A DNA stretch of 64,000 nucleotides, from NCBI RefSeq assembly GCF_000152745.1, contig NZ_CH672428.1, positions 616,916 through 680,915 on the forward strand, given 5' to 3'. The stretch is from Oceanicaulis sp. HTCC2633. GTDB taxonomy: Bacteria > Pseudomonadota > Alphaproteobacteria > Caulobacterales > Maricaulaceae. The first letter of the stretch is position 1. The number at the start of each line of letters is the position of its first letter. A program made the position numbers and the translations under genes. The notes below the pieces were generated by a model, which searched no databases, was not told the origin of the DNA, and saw only the letters and a program-made list of their open reading frames with translations. This document shows positions 55,792-64,000 of the stretch, in pieces.

Positions 55792-56905
55792 CTAGTCCTC
55801 TTCGGTCTTTCCGACGCGCTGCGCCAACGCAGCGGCCATGAAGTCATCCAGATCCCCGTCGAGCACCCCTTGGGTGTCCGAGGTCTCCACCTGCGTGCGC
55901 AGATCCTTGACCATCTGATAGGGCTGCAGGACGTAGGAGCGGATCTGATGGCCCCATCCGATATCGGTCTTGGACTCCGCATCCGCCTGGGCGGCTTCCT
56001 CGCGTTTCTGCAATTCGAGCTCATACAGGCGCGCGCGCAACATGGTCCAGGCGTTCGCCCGGTTCTTGTGCTGGGAGCGATCGGTCTGACACGCGACCAC
56101 AATGCCTGTGGGTTCGTGGGTCAGGCGCACGGCGGAGTCCGTCTTGTTAATGTGCTGCCCGCCCGCGCCCGAAGCCCGGTAGGTGTCCACACGCACATCC
56201 TTGTCCTCGATCTCGATCTCGATGGTGTCGTCCACCAGCGGATAGGTCCAGACAGACGCAAAGCTGGTATGGCGGCGGCCCGAGCTGTCATAAGGCGAGA
56301 TGCGCACCAGACGGTGCACCCCGGCCTCGGTCTTCAGCCAGCCATACGCGTTCTCGCCTTTCACCAGGATGGTGATGGATTTCAGGCCGGCCTCCTCGCC
56401 CGCCTGCGCCTCGATCACCTCGACCTTGAAACCGGACTTCTCCGCCCATCGGGTGTACATGCGCGCCAGCATGGAGGCCCAGTCCTGCGCCTCGGTGCCG
56501 CCGGCGCCGGGGTGAATCTCGAGATAGCTGTCATTGCCGTCCGCTTCACCAGACAACAGAGCTTGCAGTTCGGCCTTGCCCGCCCGCGCGCGGAGCGCTT
56601 TCAGCGCTTCGGTCGCGTCCTGATAAAGGTCGTCATCGCCCTCCATCTCGGCCATCTCGGCAAGCTCGAGCGTGTCGGCGAGATCGGCGACGATCTCCTG
56701 AACCTCGGTCATCGACTGATCGAGGCGATTGCGTTCGCGCATCAGCGCCTGTGCTTCAGTCGGGCGGTCCCAGAGTGTGGGGTCTTCCGCCCTGGCGTTC
56801 AGTTCATCCAGTCTTTTCTCAGCCGTAGGCCAGTCAAAGACGCCTCCGTAGCAAGGCGGTGGACTGTTCGATGGCGTCTTTGAGTTCAGCGATCTCGGCG
56901 CGCAT
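55792..56905 (-). CDS. prfB: Peptide chain release factor 2, with programmed +1 frameshift
   Basis: The protein needs two frames. Codons 1-23 run from the ATG at 56905 to CTT at 56839-56837, followed by an in-frame TGA. After a +1 shift the reading continues from GAC at 56835 to 55792, giving about 370 residues, normal for RF2. The GGQ motif is in [15 protein letters not shown] and the codon-recognition triplet reads SPY ([15 protein letters not shown]) where E. coli has SPF. RF2 ends translation at UGA and UAA and limits its own synthesis through the shift. Confidence 0.96.
56834..56848 (-). promoter_or_regulatory. prfB programmed frameshift site
   Basis: On the minus strand the site reads CGG AGG CGT CTT TGA C. 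The internal Shine-Dalgarno-like CGGAGG lies 3 bases before the slippery CTT and the UGA stop, as in E. coli (AGGGGG TAT CTT TGA C). Confidence 0.95.
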
Positions 56906-57016
56906 GGCGGATCTCCTGAGAGTCTGGGTAAAAGGGTCGGAGGGGGTCGATAAACGAGGCGCAGCCCCTGGACAAGAGACTGCGCCTGTTTCGATCAGGA
57001 ACCAGAGGACATACTG

Positions 57017-59545
57017 CTAGTAAAGGCCGCCCAGTGCGTCCTCATCCTCTTCATCATCGGGTGTGTCGGACGGGTTTCCATCCGAGAAGTCCACCCCAAG
57101 GGCGTTCGCGCCAAAACTCAGAGTTTCTTCCGCCGCCGTCTGGCCGCGTTGCGGCTCAGTGCCCGGCTTGAAGGCTTCCAGAATGACGCCGGGCCGCCCG
57201 ATCACGCCGGGTTCTCCGGTTTCACGATCGATCGGCGCCAGGCTCACCCCGTCAGGAACGCGGAAAGGCGCCACCGAATAGGTCTCCAGCGCGGCGCCCA
57301 GGAACTCCGCCGCCACAGGCGCCGCCACACGGCCGCCCGCCTCGCCCGAGCCCAGCGGGCGCGGATTGTCGAAGCCGACATAGACGCCGACGACAAGGTC
57401 GGGGCTGAACCCGACAAACCAGGCGTCATGGAAATCATTGGTGGTGCCGGTCTTGCCGCCCAGCGGACGGCCGAGCGAGCGCAGGGCCGTCGCGGTGCCG
57501 CGCTCAACGGCGCCTTCCAGCATGTGCACGATCTGATAGGCGGTGACAGGATCAACCACCTGTTCGCCCAGTTCGGGCAGACGCGGCTCTTGTAGGGAGG
57601 GATCATACCCGCCCGGCACATCACAGCCGACGCACTCGCGCTCATCATGAATATAGATGGTATCGCCCGACCGGTCCTGAACCCGGTCGATCAGGGCCGG
57701 CTCGATCAATCGTCCGCCATTGACCAGCGCGCCATAGGCGCCGATCAGACGCATCAGCGTGGTTTCCCCTGCGCCCAGCGACATGGCGAGGGTGGGCTGA
57801 AGCTCGTCATAAATGCCCGTCCGCTCACCCATGTCGACGATGGGGGCCATCCCCATATCCTGCGCAAGACGCACGGTCATCACATTACGAGACAGCTCGA
57901 GCCCGCGACGCAGGGTCGAGGGGCCGTAGAAGACCTCGGAATAGTTCTGCGGGCGATAGAACCGCATTTCCGCATCGCCCGACGCCACAAAAGGCGCGTC
58001 CAGAATGATGGAGACCGGCGTATAGCCGTTTTCCAGCGCGGCGGCATAGACGAACGGCTTGAAGGAGGAGCCAGGCTGACGGCGCGCCTGAACAGCGCGA
58101 TTAAACTGGCTGTGCTGGAAGGAATAGCCGCCTACCATGGCCAGCACCCGGCCCGTGAACGGGTCGATGGCGACAATACCGCCATTCACGGCCGGAATCT
58201 GGCGCAACCCGTAATGATCCTCCTCGACCGTCTCGTCCGGCGCGTCTTCGGCCACCAGATCCTCAACGATCACCACATCGCCCAGCTCGAACACGTCCGA
58301 AGGCTGGCGAATGGCGCCGCCTGTGCGGGGAAAACCATTCTCGTCGCGGCGCGGTTCCCTCGCCCAGGCCAAGGCATAGAGCGGGATCCGGCCCCGGCTG
58401 CGGTCGGCGAATCCGATCAGCGCGTCCGTGTCGGTCAGCTCCAGCACCACCGCGAGCCGCCAGCCATCATCCATATCGGCAGGCGGTTCAATCTCGGACA
58501 GCTGGTCAGGCCAGGCATCAAAACTTTCAAGCGTGGCCACCGGACCACGATAGCCGTGACGGCGGTCATAGGCCTCAAGCCCGTTGCGCAGGGCCTGACG
58601 AGCGGCGAGCTGCATGCGGGTATCAAGCGTGGTGCGGATCGACAGGCCGCCTTCATACAGCTGGTCCTGACCATACCGATTGAACACTTCACGGCGCACC
58701 TGCTCGACGAAGTATTCCGCCGCCAGATATTCGTCGCCGTCCAGGCGCTCGGCGGTTTCCAGCGGCATTTCCATGGCCGCCTCGCCCGCCTCGCGGCTGA
58801 CGACGCCATTGGCGATCATGCGCGAGATCACCCAGTTGCGACGACCTATGGCCTCTTCCGTGTTCCGGGTCGGATGATAATTGCTCGGGCCTTTGGGCAA
58901 GGCCGCAAGATAGGCCGCTTCATGCAGCTCAAGCTCATCGAGCGACTTGTCGAAATAGTTCAGCGCCGCCGCCGCGATGCCGTAGGCGCGATTGCCCAGA
59001 TAGATCTCGTTCAGATAGAGCTCGAGAATCTGATCCTTGGTGAAGGCCCGCTCCATGCGACGGGCGATGACGATCTCGCGAATCTTGCGGTCAATGCGCT
59101 GGTCGGAACTGAACAGGAAGTTCTTGGCGACCTGCTGGGTGATGGTCGAACCGGACTGCAGCGCCGCATTGGGATTGCGCATGCGTGCGATGATCGAGCG
59201 GATGCCCCCGCGCACCATGCCCAGATAGTCCACGCCGCCGTGGTTGTAGAAATTCTTGTCCTCGGCGGACAGATAGGCGTCGATCACCAGAGGCGGGATA
59301 TTCTCGATCGGCACGAAGACCCGATGCTCGATCGCGTATTCCTGGATCAGACGTCCGTCGCCGGCATGAACACGGCTCATGATGGGCGGTTCGTATTCAG
59401 CCAGCTGCTGGTAGTCGGGCAGGTCGTCCGTCACCCGGACCACATACACAGCGCCGGCGATCACGCCGATCACGCCCAGAACGACCGCCGCGCCTGCGCC
59501 CCAGATCAGGACCCGCAAGGCGTTACTCCAACTCAACAGCTTCAT
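57017..59545 (-). CDS. mrcA: Class A penicillin-binding protein 1A
   Basis: This 842-residue enzyme has one membrane helix (about 12-38), a glycosyltransferase 51 domain (SAEDKNFYNHGGVDYLGMVR, GSTITQQVAKNFLF, LYLNEIYLGNRAYG), an OB-like insert, and a transpeptidase domain. The transpeptidase has Ser in PGSSFKPFVYAAAL, SRN in LELSRNVMTVRL and KTGTTNDFHDAWFVGF. It polymerises and cross-links peptidoglycan. The start at 59545 places the helix correctly. It follows amiC on the same strand with a 119-base gap, so the two may share a message. Confidence 0.96.
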   Translation of the reverse strand: MKLLSWSNALRVLIWGAGAAVVLGVIGVIAGAVYVVRVTDDLPDYQQLAEYEPPIMSRVHAGDGRLIQEYAIEHRVFVPIENIPPLVIDAYLSAEDKNFYNHGGVDYLGMVRGGIRSIIARMRNPNAALQSGSTITQQVAKNFLFSSDQRIDRKIREIVIARRMERAFTKDQILELYLNEIYLGNRAYGIAAAALNYFDKSLDELELHEAAYLAALPKGPSNYHPTRNTEEAIGRRNWVISRMIANGVVSREAGEAAMEMPLETAERLDGDEYLAAEYFVEQVRREVFNRYGQDQLYEGGLSIRTTLDTRMQLAARQALRNGLEAYDRRHGYRGPVATLESFDAWPDQLSEIEPPADMDDGWRLAVVLELTDTDALIGFADRSRGRIPLYALAWAREPRRDENGFPRTGGAIRQPSDVFELGDVVIVEDLVAEDAPDETVEEDHYGLRQIPAVNGGIVAIDPFTGRVLAMVGGYSFQHSQFNRAVQARRQPGSSFKPFVYAAALENGYTPVSIILDAPFVASGDAEMRFYRPQNYSEVFYGPSTLRRGLELSRNVMTVRLAQDMGMAPIVDMGERTGIYDELQPTLAMSLGAGETTLMRLIGAYGALVNGGRLIEPALIDRVQDRSGDTIYIHDERECVGCDVPGGYDPSLQEPRLPELGEQVVDPVTAYQIVHMLEGAVERGTATALRSLGRPLGGKTGTTNDFHDAWFVGFSPDLVVGVYVGFDNPRPLGSGEAGGRVAAPVAAEFLGAALETYSVAPFRVPDGVSLAPIDRETGEPGVIGRPGVILEAFKPGTEPQRGQTAAEETLSFGANALGVDFSDGNPSDTPDDEEDEDALGGLY

Positions 59546-59664
59546 CTTGCCCTCATAGACGGCGCGCAAGGCCTGCCCGCCCACGCCTTATTACGCCCGC
59601 TGATGGCGCTATTATGGCGTGGGTTGGCCGTCAACCCAATGACAGATGCAGATATGAGGCCAGA

Positions 59665-60888
59665 TCAGCGGGTGCTGGAGGCAGAGGCGGCGTTCTGGGC
59701 GATATAGCGCTCGCCCTCGCCGCCCTGACAATGCGCAAAATGAGCGTCAATGGCTGCAGCGGCAGACTGCATCAACCGGCGCCGGTCCGTCGCGCTGTTC
59801 AGGCGGCGCGCATCATTGCGATTGGTCAGGAAGCCCATCTCAAAGAGCACCGCCGGGACTTCCGCATCGATCAGCACAGCGAAATTCGCCCGCATCGGCG
59901 TGTTGCGGAACAACGGATTGACCCGGCCCACCTCGCTGCGCAGCGCATCCGCGAAACGCTCGGACTGGCTTTCCTTGTTGGTCAGCGACATCTCGACAAG
60001 GATGCGCGAGACTTCTTCGGGACGGTTGGAGTCCACCCAGTCACCCTGGCTGATGGCGCGCGAACGCGCCCGGTCCACGGCCCGGTGATTCATCGAATAC
60101 ACGGTGGCGCCCTCCGGGGTGGACGAGCTACCCGCCGAATCCGCATGCAGGGAGATGAAGAGATCAGCTTCCGCCTCACGCGCAATCTCGACCCGATCAT
60201 ACAGGTCCACGAACACATCGCGATCCCGGGTCATGATGACCTCATACCGGCCCGTCGCATTGAGAAGGTCACGCAGTTCGAGCCCGGCAGCCAGATTCAC
60301 ATCCGCCTCATCCCCACCGCCAAATCGGGCCAGGGCGCCCGGGTCGCGGCCGCCATGGCCCGGATCAATAACCACGCGTACGGCTTCACACGCCGGCGGC
60401 GCGGCGGAGACCACGGCGTTCTCGACAAGGAACTGGGCCATGTTCGTCGTTTCGGCCGGAAATCCGGACACCTGCTGAAAGGTGCTGGAGCCAACCGGAA
60501 TCAGGTCCACGACGGTGCGGTAGCCGCCGCCATCGGGATCCAGCGAGAAATGGTGATCAATCGTGGACGGCGCTGTCAGCGCGAAGACCAGACGCGGCGC
60601 ACCCGCCTGTCCATCAAACTGGAAACGCCCCACCAGGCCGTCGCCCTCGCCCTGACGATTGGGCAGTTCGGGCACGTCCCATCCGGCCTGGTCAAAGGAG
60701 ACAACCAGTCGCGAAACAGGCTCAGCCAACGTGAAAGCGCGAGAATCAAGCGGGGTTTCGCTTTCGATGACGATGCGCGTGTGCGTTTCGTAGGCGCCGA
60801 ACCGCACTTTCGTGATGTCGGACGCGAACGCTGACCCTGAAATCACCGTCAGGGCGCACGCGACAAGACTCGCCATCAATCGCATCAT
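59665..60888 (-). CDS. amiC: N-acetylmuramoyl-L-alanine amidase, AmiC type
   Basis: This 407-residue exported enzyme has a signal peptide (MASLVACALTVISGSAFA), an AMIN domain (about 25-125) for septal targeting, and an Amidase_3 domain (about 180-395). The amidase shows VVIDPGHGGRDPGALA, the His in FISLHADS and VLFEMGFLTNRNDARRL, so the zinc site and catalytic Glu are present. It removes stem peptides to allow daughter cell separation. The start is one of several ATGs between 60900 and 60885. Confidence 0.95.
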   Translation of the reverse strand: MMRLMASLVACALTVISGSAFASDITKVRFGAYETHTRIVIESETPLDSRAFTLAEPVSRLVVSFDQAGWDVPELPNRQGEGDGLVGRFQFDGQAGAPRLVFALTAPSTIDHHFSLDPDGGGYRTVVDLIPVGSSTFQQVSGFPAETTNMAQFLVENAVVSAAPPACEAVRVVIDPGHGGRDPGALARFGGGDEADVNLAAGLELRDLLNATGRYEVIMTRDRDVFVDLYDRVEIAREAEADLFISLHADSAGSSSTPEGATVYSMNHRAVDRARSRAISQGDWVDSNRPEEVSRILVEMSLTNKESQSERFADALRSEVGRVNPLFRNTPMRANFAVLIDAEVPAVLFEMGFLTNRNDARRLNSATDRRRLMQSAAAAIDAHFAHCQGGEGERYIAQNAASASSTR

Positions 60889-60900
60889 GACCACCACCAT

Positions 60901-61410
60901 CCCGAGGTCCCAAGCGGGTTTTGCGTCATTTCAAGGCGCGCAAAACTCCATTCGACGACAAGGTAAAACGACACGCCTTGAGATTCGGTTAGCGAGTCCT
61001 TTACGAGACTCTAACACGGCGAAGCTCGCTTTTCATTGGCGACATTCTCGTGCAATGTGATTATGTTCGAAGGTCAGGAACGGACGCGTCCGCGCGCCGC
61101 CTGCATCGAATACCCTTGAAGATGGGCGCACAGGCGCAAATCTTCAGATCAGACAGATTTCTGGACGACGCGGGAGGGCCAAGGCCCGCCGCCGGCGCCA
61201 CAAGCCAGAATAACTGGCGCACGGGTGACAGTTCGAATCAGAACCGCCCTTGCCCGGTTAAGGACAGACCCATGATGCGCGCTCCCGCCGCGAGATCATC
61301 TTTACTAAGAACAGATCGCCGCCGAGCGCGTTCCATCCACAATCGCTGCATGTCTGACGCCGCCTCCCAGTCGAGCGCGGCGATCGGCATGCGGTATGGA
61401 GCGTTTTTTA
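60901..61410 (+). other. Gene-free region containing the rne promoter and probable long 5' leader
   Basis: These 510 bases separate amiC from rne. I see no gene with coding character on either strand. A possible promoter is TTGGCG near 61038 with ATTATG about 18 bases on. If transcription starts there, the leader would be about 340 bases, in line with the long autoregulatory leader of rne genes. I cannot confirm a conserved hairpin by eye. Confidence 0.45.
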
Positions 61411-64000
61411 ATGTCACGCAAAATGCTGATCGACGCCGCCCACCCGGAAGAGACCCGGGTGGTGATTGTCGACAACAATCGGGTTGAGGAATTCGATTTC
61501 GAATCGGCTTCCAAGAAGCCGATCCGGGGCAACATCTATCTTGCCAAGGTCACTCGCGTAGAGCCGTCGCTGCAGGCGGCCTTTGTTGAATACGGGGGCA
61601 ACAAGCACGGCTTCCTCGCCTTCAACGAGATCCACCCCGATTATTACCAGATCCCGCACGAGGATCGCGCCGCCCTGCGCGAGGCCGAGGCCGAGGTCGC
61701 CGCAGACCTCGGAGAAGACGCCGGTTCGGACGAAGAGAACGAGGACGCCCCGGCGCCCGACGAGGATGATCTGATCGATGAAGCGGCGCGCCGTCGCCGC
61801 TCCTTCCTGCGCAAGTACAAGATCCAGGAAGTCATCAAGCGCCGTCAGGTGCTGCTCGTTCAGGTCGCAAAGGAAGAGCGCGGCAACAAGGGCGCCGCGC
61901 TGACCACCTATCTGTCGCTGGCCGGCCGGTATTGCGTGCTGATGCCCAACACCGCCCGCGGCGGCGGCATTTCTCGCAAGATCACCAATGCGTCGGACCG
62001 CAAGCGCCTGAAGTCAGCTGTCTCCGAGCTGTCCGTGCCCCAGGGCATGGGTCTGATCATCCGCACTGCGGGCGCAGCGCGCACCAAGGTCGAGATCAAG
62101 CGCGATTACGACTATCTGATCCGCCTCTGGGAGACGATCCGCACGACGACGCTGGAATCCAGCGCGCCCAAGCTGATCTATGAGGAAGGCAATCTCGTCA
62201 AACGCGTGATCCGCGATCTCTATGACAAGGAAATCGACGAAGTTCTGGTGGACGGCGAAGAGGCGTACAAGGAGGCCAAGGCCTTCATGCGCATGCTGAT
62301 GCCCAGCCACGCCAAGAAGGTCCAGAACTATCGCGACGCCACTCCGCTGTTCCTGCGTCATCAGGTGGAAAGCCAGCTTGAAGCAATCCATTCGCCTGTC
62401 GCACAGCTGAAATCGGGCGGCTATATCGTCATCAATCCGACAGAAGCGCTCGTCTCCATCGACGTGAACTCGGGCAAGGCGACCAAGGAACGCAATATCG
62501 AGCAGACTGCGCTCAAGACCAATATGGAAGCGGCTGAGGAGGCCGCCCGCCAGATGCGTCTGCGCGACCTCGCCGGGCTGCTGGTCATCGACTTCATCGA
62601 CATGGACGAGAACAAGAATGTTCGCGCTGTCGAGAAGAAGATGAAGGACTCCCTCAAGCGCGACCGCGCCCGCCTGCAGGTGGGCCGTATCTCCCAGTTC
62701 GGACTGATGGAGATGAGCCGTCAGCGCCGCCGGACCTCGCTGGTGGAAGGCTCCACCGATGTATGTCCGCACTGCCAGGGCTCGGGCCATATCCGCTCGA
62801 TCGAATCGAGCGCACTGGTCGCCCTGCGCACGCTGGAAGAGGAAGGCGTGCGGGGCCGGACGGCCAAGGCGCGTCTGCGCTGCTCGCCTGAGGTCGCGCT
62901 GTATATTCTCAACGAGAAACGCGATCACCTCACCGCCATCGAGGCGCGCTACGACATGAGCGTCACGGTGTCCGCCGATGACAGCCTGATCCGTCCCGAT
63001 TGTCAGCTCGAACGCCTGGAAAGCCGTCGCGAAGCCGCCCGCGCAGTCGCCGAAGCCGCCCGCGCCGACACCCCGCTGACCAGCGCAGACGCCGTGGAGC
63101 CGGACCTGGATATCGATGAGGACGAGTCTGACGAAGCAGAAGACAGCGCCGAACGCGACACTCGCCCTGCCCGCTCCGCATCGGATGAGACCAATGAAGA
63201 CGGCTCCAAGAAGCGCCGTCGCCGTGGTCGTCGGGGCGGACGCAACCGCCGCAAGCGGAATGATGAAGCTGGCGGTCAGGACGACGCCCAGGCCGCGCTC
63301 GATAATGCGGACGATGAAAACCGTGCCGAGACCACCGACACCGCTTCGGATGATGAGGTGGCGGGCCTGCAGGTGATCGAACCTTCCGAGTCTGAACCCT
63401 TTGGCGCCAGCGAAGGCGAAGACGGCGAAGAGGCCGCACCGCGCCGCAAACGCCCCAGCCGTCGCCGTCGCAAACCCTCGGAGCGTAGCGAATCCGCCCC
63501 AGATGACAGCGAGTCGTCTGAAACCGCCGCAACTGACACGTCTGAGGACGCCCAGGCTTCTGACGACAGCCCCGCCGCGGATCAGGATGAGGCGCCGGCG
63601 AAACCCAAGCGTCGCACCCGCCGCAAGAAACCGGCTGAGACTGAGTCTGCAGCCGAGGCTGAGGACGCGGGCACCGCGAAACCGACTGCAGACGCTCAAT
63701 CTGGCGATGCAGAGGATGAGGCGCCCGCCAAGCCCAAACGGCGCACCCGCCGCAAGAAGGCCGAGCCCGCTGCTGACGCCGCGTCTGAAACCAATGCGGC
63801 TGACGACGAAACGGCATCCGCTGATGCGGGTGACTCTGCGAAGCCCAAGCGTCGTACGCGCCGCAAGAAGGCCGAGCCGGAAAACACCGACAAGGCGGCG
63901 CGCGAAGCCATGGAACAGGCCAGCGCACCGGCCGAACTGAGTGTTGAAGAGGCCAAGGCCGAGATCCAGGCGTCAGAGACCAACGCCGAGCCTGCGGCAG
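61411..64000 (+). CDS. rne: Ribonuclease E, N-terminal part and most of the tail (cut by right edge)
   Basis: The open frame covers 863 codons and runs off the window. The S1 domain (IRGNIYLAKVTRVEPSLQAA) is split by an acidic insert of about 60 residues, the usual alphaproteobacterial form. The RNase core has the 5' sensor region, the metal-binding aspartates in SIDVNSGKATKERN and LLVIDFIDMDENKN, and the zinc-link CPHCQGSGH. From about residue 560 a disordered tail alternates acidic stretches with arginine patches. Three of these are near-identical KPKRRTRRKK units at about 732, 773 and 811. The tail normally binds RNA, helicase and other degradosome partners. The ATG at 61411 has GGAG 10 bases upstream. 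Confidence 0.96.
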   Translation, partial: MSRKMLIDAAHPEETRVVIVDNNRVEEFDFESASKKPIRGNIYLAKVTRVEPSLQAAFVEYGGNKHGFLAFNEIHPDYYQIPHEDRAALREAEAEVAADLGEDAGSDEENEDAPAPDEDDLIDEAARRRRSFLRKYKIQEVIKRRQVLLVQVAKEERGNKGAALTTYLSLAGRYCVLMPNTARGGGISRKITNASDRKRLKSAVSELSVPQGMGLIIRTAGAARTKVEIKRDYDYLIRLWETIRTTTLESSAPKLIYEEGNLVKRVIRDLYDKEIDEVLVDGEEAYKEAKAFMRMLMPSHAKKVQNYRDATPLFLRHQVESQLEAIHSPVAQLKSGGYIVINPTEALVSIDVNSGKATKERNIEQTALKTNMEAAEEAARQMRLRDLAGLLVIDFIDMDENKNVRAVEKKMKDSLKRDRARLQVGRISQFGLMEMSRQRRRTSLVEGSTDVCPHCQGSGHIRSIESSALVALRTLEEEGVRGRTAKARLRCSPEVALYILNEKRDHLTAIEARYDMSVTVSADDSLIRPDCQLERLESRREAARAVAEAARADTPLTSADAVEPDLDIDEDESDEAEDSAERDTRPARSASDETNEDGSKKRRRRGRRGGRNRRKRNDEAGGQDDAQAALDNADDENRAETTDTASDDEVAGLQVIEPSESEPFGASEGEDGEEAAPRRKRPSRRRRKPSERSESAPDDSESSETAATDTSEDAQASDDSPAADQDEAPAKPKRRTRRKKPAETESAAEAEDAGTAKPTADAQSGDAEDEAPAKPKRRTRRKKAEPAADAASETNAADDETASADAGDSAKPKRRTRRKKAEPENTDKAAREAMEQASAPAELSVEEAKAEIQASETNAEPAA
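63600..63873 (+). repeat. Three-copy Arg-rich repeat in the RNase E tail
   Basis: The unit AKPKRRTRRKK is encoded three times (near 63599, 63727 and 63840), with nearly the same flanks (EAPAKPKRR, EDEAPAKPKRR, DSAKPKRR). It lies within rne and is an internal coding repeat, not a mobile element. Confidence 0.85.

Noticed and set aside
55792-56742. prfB starting at the internal ATG at 56742
   Set aside because: This would lose the N-terminal domain; the canonical frameshift site explains the break.
57647-59707. 686-codon frame antisense to PBP1A
   Set aside because: Shadow of a certain gene; no signal, domain or ribosome site.
62014-63699. 561-codon minus-strand frame opposite rne
   Set aside because: Shadow of the repetitive rne tail; composition is an artefact of the antisense of basic repeats.

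Overview
The window is a high-GC chromosomal segment of an alphaproteobacterium. The PhyR-NepR-EcfG general stress response, a bactofilin next to an M23 peptidase, the joint isc/suf operon and the RNase E form all point to alphaproteobacteria. My inference is a stalked or budding lineage of the Caulobacterales/Maricaulales/Hyphomonadaceae type. I see no insertion sequences, prophage, integrase or CRISPR array, so it reads as core chromosome rather than a mobile region.

From about 1.1 to 14.5 kb lies a compact general-stress island. It holds nepR, ecfG, a HisKA_2-type sensor kinase and phyR. Eleven exact copies of the EcfG promoter (GGAAC, 16 or 17 bases, CGTT) drive almost every transcription unit around them. 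The apparent targets are an ATP-grasp ligase with a class I amidotransferase-like hydrolase, a small membrane-anchored protein, an entericidin-like lipoprotein, two periplasmic PRC-barrel proteins, a DUF1328/lipoprotein/DUF883/FNT membrane operon, Dps, a secreted protein of unknown function and a YqaE/Pmp3 peptide. An MscS channel follows dps but has no such promoter of its own. A gene-free stretch at 8305-8452 holds an EcfG promoter followed by two hairpins with C-rich loops and a terminator. This looks like a stress-induced small RNA resembling Caulobacter GsrN.

From 14.6 to 31.7 kb are a tRNA-Leu(UAG), a methyltransferase, a coiled-coil protein, a MATE transporter, malic enzyme (maeB), the NAD(P)HX repair enzyme, glnB-glnA, a 1115-residue autotransporter, a transglycosylase-like lipoprotein, an ACT-domain protein, parE and a cysteine-rich secreted protein. 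From 31.7 to 38.9 kb come a divergent class D beta-lactamase, two exported amidohydrolases (the second frameshifted), an RhlE-type helicase, a GGDEF protein and a GST.

From 39.0 to 46.9 kb is an iscR-iscS-sufB-X-sufC-sufD-sufS-sufT-sufA operon read on the minus strand, where X is a calcium-loop lipoprotein not normally part of suf. The rest is mainly cell envelope and housekeeping: an alpha/beta hydrolase, anmK, a giant AsmA-like protein, bcp with a DUF455 ferritin-like gene, an M23 peptidase overlapping a bactofilin gene, prfB with its programmed +1 frameshift, amiC-PBP1A and a long-leader rne gene cut by the right edge. A TamA/BamA-type gene is cut by the left edge.
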